From: Pseudodesulfovibrio nedwellii
GTDB taxonomy: Bacteria; Desulfobacterota; Desulfovibrionia; Desulfovibrionales; Desulfovibrionaceae
Direction: 5' to 3'
Assembly (NCBI RefSeq): GCF_027923765.1
Contig: NZ_AP026709.1
Location: forward strand, 1,235,501-1,299,500
Length of the DNA: 64,000 nucleotides
Positions 61,410 to 64,000 of this stretch are shown in pieces (position 1 is the stretch's first letter; the number at the start of each line of letters is the position of its first letter). The notes below the pieces were generated by a model, which was not told where the DNA came from, did no database searches, and saw only the letters and a list, made by a program, of their open reading frames with translations. The position numbers and the translations under genes were made by a program.

Positions 61410-64000
61410 TCAGGTATCGATGCCCCACGCCTTAAGCTTACGATACAAAGTAGCCCTATGAATACCAAGTTGCCGGGCTGTGCGGGCCTTGTTTCCAACG
61501 TTCTGCTGGAGAGCAGCCAAAATATCCTCTTTGCCGGGCTTACGAGGGACAAAATGCACAGACTGATATTCTGAAATAATTTCAGGCATCATGACAGGAC
61601 TACTCTGACTATTGTCCGTCAAATCTTTACGGATATGTTTGAGAGAAACAGTTTTACCCGGAGCAAGTATACAGGCGTGTTCAAGCGCATGCCGTAATTC
61701 TCGAATATTGCCGGGCCAACTGTATCCCATAAACAAATCCATAACCTCCTGTGAAACGCCTTCAAAAGACTTTCCAAAATGTTCCGAAAACATACCAAGA
61801 AAATGATTAATCAACAGAGGGATATCAGCCTGACGATCTCTCAGAGGCGGCAACGTAACGGGCATAACATTCAAACGATAGTACAAATCTTCTCGAAACA
61901 CGCCCTGCCGGACGGATTCCAACAGGTCAACATTCGTGGCGGCGAGTATACGCACATCTGCTGAATACGTCTTTGATTCCCCAACCCTTTCGTACTCTTT
62001 CTGTTCAAGAAAACGAAGCAACTTGAGCTGAAGCAAAGGAGATATATCACCTATTTCGTCCAAGAAAAGAGTACCGCCCTGAGCGGCCTGAATACGTCCG
62101 ACTTTATCCCTGACCGCACCGGTAAATGCCCCGCGCACATGACCAAACAGTTCACTTTCCAGCAAACTTTCTGACAATGCCGAACAATTCACCTTAACCA
62201 AGGGCTTACCTGCACGCACACCGCCGTAATGCAGGGCTTCGGCGGCCAACTCCTTTCCTGTGCCGGACTCGCCAAGAATAAGCACAATGGAATCCAAAGA
62301 CGAAAGCTGTTCCAAAAGCTGATAAATATCCTGCATGGAAGAACTACGACCAACAATTCCTCGAAACCCATGCCGCTGTTGCAATTGTTTTTCCAGATCA
62401 GCAACGTGGGATACGTCTCGAACAACCAACACAGCCCCATTATGTTGCCTGTCCTGCCCCACCAACGGAGAACAATTGATTTCAACCATGCGCTCGCCAA
62501 TACCCTTGATTTCCAACTCGATCTCATAACCACGCACAGGCTTATCCGTCTTGAGTACCTGCTTGAGTACGCCCACACAGGGATTACCATCGCCCTCAAC
62601 CAAGTCTTCAAGGTCGAGGCCACGCATACGACCTCTATCAAAATTGAACAATGAAGCTGCCGCTCTATTTGACGCCATAATAATCAGATCATTATCCACT
62701 GTCAGAATAGCATCAGGGATAGATTTGAAGGTTGCCACCAAATTCAGACGATACTGCTCTTTTTCCTGATTAGCCCGCCCGAGGGCATTCTCAGCCAGCT
62801 TGCGATCCGTCACATCTCGTCCCACGGCCTGCACACTAAGAACTGCTTTTCTGTCATTAAACACAGCCCGATTGGTCCAATGAATCCACCGGACGTCACC
62901 GCCATGCCGTGTCAGCATAATCTCCCTGTCAAAAACAGGTTGAGCAGGATGGGCATTTTCCAACCAGTTCACAAAATACTGGCGATCAAGGGAGGCGTGA
63001 TGAGCAAAGACATTCGAACCGATAGCCTCTTCCTCATCCTCCCCAAAAAAACGGGCATACGCACCGTTGACAAAATTCAATGTCCCGTCCGCTTTAAACC
63101 GACAAATCAACTCCGTCTGGTCTTCAACCACGGCCCGATACAACCTGGCTCCTTCGCGTAGGGCTTCTTCCACCACTTTGTGCCGTGAAATGTCTTGCCC
63201 AGACATAACACACACCTCACGGGCACCATTGGTATAATAACTCAGAGAAAGTTCTACAGGAAACGAAGAGCCATTCTTGCGTCGCAGATATTCATAAGAA
63301 ATACGTTTTACCCCGGTCTTCATGGCATTCATGGTCTGATCTGGATGATCCACCATGGTCCGAATATCACGTCCGCACATTGCATCAGCCTCAAATCCCA
63401 GCATGCGAACAGAAGCACCATTACAATCGATGACGATGCCGGTTTCCTTGTCTATAAGAAGAATCGCGTCGGTCGCGCCTTCAAAGACGCTCCTATACTG
63501 CTTCTCGGCTGCCGCCAGTCCGGACTCACTCCACCGTTTAGCTGTAACATCACGAACTGTAACGATAAATCCGGTCAAAACTTCATCTTCAACAATCGGC
63601 TTGATGCAGGACTCGACAACGACGCCGCCGCGCTTCTCTTCAATACAGACAGTCTTCATCGTGGCACGAACCTCTGACAACGTTCCTGCTTGGCGTATGG
63701 CGATAAATTCCGGCAAAACCGACAGATAATCGCAACCTGAAATCTGTTCCTCAATGGGATTGACCAATTCTTGAATAAGACCACCGCAATCCAGTATGCT
63801 AGCCTCTTCATCCAAAACAAAAAAAGCCCCGTCATCCATATGGAGCGTGGCGTGAACGATAGTCTGCATACGCAATATTTCTCGAGCATGCCCAGCCGCT
63901 TTAACCATCTTTTTCTTGGCGACAACACCTTGTCTAGCAAGCATCTCCAACTGAAAACGATCCACCGGCTTTTTCAGATAGGATAAAGCCCTATTCATGC
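61410..64000 (-). CDS. PAS-domain sigma-54-dependent activator (5' end beyond window)
   Basis: At least 862 residues. The first residues seen (ALSYLKKPVDRFQL) look like the end of a receiver domain, so the gene continues beyond 64000. Then come about four PAS domains (FVLDEEASILDCGG, DAILLIDKETGIVIDCNGA, RFKADGTLNFVNGAYARFFG, DAILTVDNDLIIMASNRA). The AAA+ domain has GESGTGKELAAEALH, RGAFTGAV (sigma-54 contact) and GTLFLDEIGDISP; it ends in a Fis-type helix-turn-helix (NKARTARQLGIHRATLYRKL). It would activate sigma-54 promoters in response to a PAS signal; targets unknown. Confidence 0.93.
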   Translation of the reverse strand, partial: MNRALSYLKKPVDRFQLEMLARQGVVAKKKMVKAAGHAREILRMQTIVHATLHMDDGAFFVLDEEASILDCGGLIQELVNPIEEQISGCDYLSVLPEFIAIRQAGTLSEVRATMKTVCIEEKRGGVVVESCIKPIVEDEVLTGFIVTVRDVTAKRWSESGLAAAEKQYRSVFEGATDAILLIDKETGIVIDCNGASVRMLGFEADAMCGRDIRTMVDHPDQTMNAMKTGVKRISYEYLRRKNGSSFPVELSLSYYTNGAREVCVMSGQDISRHKVVEEALREGARLYRAVVEDQTELICRFKADGTLNFVNGAYARFFGEDEEEAIGSNVFAHHASLDRQYFVNWLENAHPAQPVFDREIMLTRHGGDVRWIHWTNRAVFNDRKAVLSVQAVGRDVTDRKLAENALGRANQEKEQYRLNLVATFKSIPDAILTVDNDLIIMASNRAAASLFNFDRGRMRGLDLEDLVEGDGNPCVGVLKQVLKTDKPVRGYEIELEIKGIGERMVEINCSPLVGQDRQHNGAVLVVRDVSHVADLEKQLQQRHGFRGIVGRSSSMQDIYQLLEQLSSLDSIVLILGESGTGKELAAEALHYGGVRAGKPLVKVNCSALSESLLESELFGHVRGAFTGAVRDKVGRIQAAQGGTLFLDEIGDISPLLQLKLLRFLEQKEYERVGESKTYSADVRILAATNVDLLESVRQGVFREDLYYRLNVMPVTLPPLRDRQADIPLLINHFLGMFSEHFGKSFEGVSQEVMDLFMGYSWPGNIRELRHALEHACILAPGKTVSLKHIRKDLTDNSQSSPVMMPEIISEYQSVHFVPRKPGKEDILAALQQNVGNKARTARQLGIHRATLYRKLKAWGIDT

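Overview
The window looks like a chromosomal segment of a sulfate-reducing deltaproteobacterium of the Desulfovibrionaceae (Pseudodesulfovibrio/Desulfovibrio type). This rests on the anaerobe gene set (tungsten/molybdenum aldehyde:ferredoxin oxidoreductase homologue, rubredoxin, bis-4Fe-4S protein, C_GCAxxG_C_C protein), moderate GC, and a DUF401 permease, DUF3880-type glycosyltransferase and PAS/sigma-54 activator, all common in that group. The genus is an inference.

Host backbone, left (1-19344): 3'-truncated aspA; typA/bipA; a drug/metabolite exporter with a DUF202 protein; a ferredoxin-like protein; a DUF401 permease; a TPR protein; a translationally coupled operon of AOR family oxidoreductase, class II aldolase-like protein and CPBP protease; rubredoxin; ruvA-ruvB; a lysine-rich exported protein on the opposite strand; ruvC-yebC-rlmE; a DUF3880/CgeB-type glycosyltransferase; and tRNA-Ala(CGC).

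Integrated island (about 19319-56964, 37.6 kb): the last 26 bases of the tRNA-Ala gene plus one following A are repeated exactly (27 bp) next to a tyrosine integrase gene, so this is a tRNA-targeted integrative element. Left to right it carries: a MoxR/CobS-like ATPase, DUF3150 and CobT-like VWA cassette with small accessory proteins; a NERD-helicase; a WYL regulator followed by an overlapping operon of CrfC/RdcA-like dynamin GTPase, RdcB-like partner and patatin phospholipase; two small paralogue families; a Cas4-like nuclease with an ERF annealing protein, divergent from an AddB-like/AddA-like pair; small cysteine proteins; an MmeI-like restriction-modification gene cut by a 1,240-bp IS3-family element; a candidate replication origin; an archaeo-eukaryotic-type primase-helicase with an AlpA-like activator; a divergent DUF927-like replication protein; and the integrase. 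I see no conjugation, relaxase, capsid or packaging genes.

Host backbone, right (56965-64000): the displaced native tRNA terminator, a C_GCAxxG_C_C protein, a TetR regulator, a periplasmic solute-binding-like protein, a phosphomannomutase/phosphoglucomutase, a thioredoxin-fold protein without CxxC, and a large PAS/sigma-54 activator running off the end.

The most interesting candidate system is the dynamin-RdcB-patatin operon with its WYL regulator (27828-33195). Its gene order and overlaps suggest a co-translated membrane-acting module, perhaps for phage defence. That function is inferred and untested.
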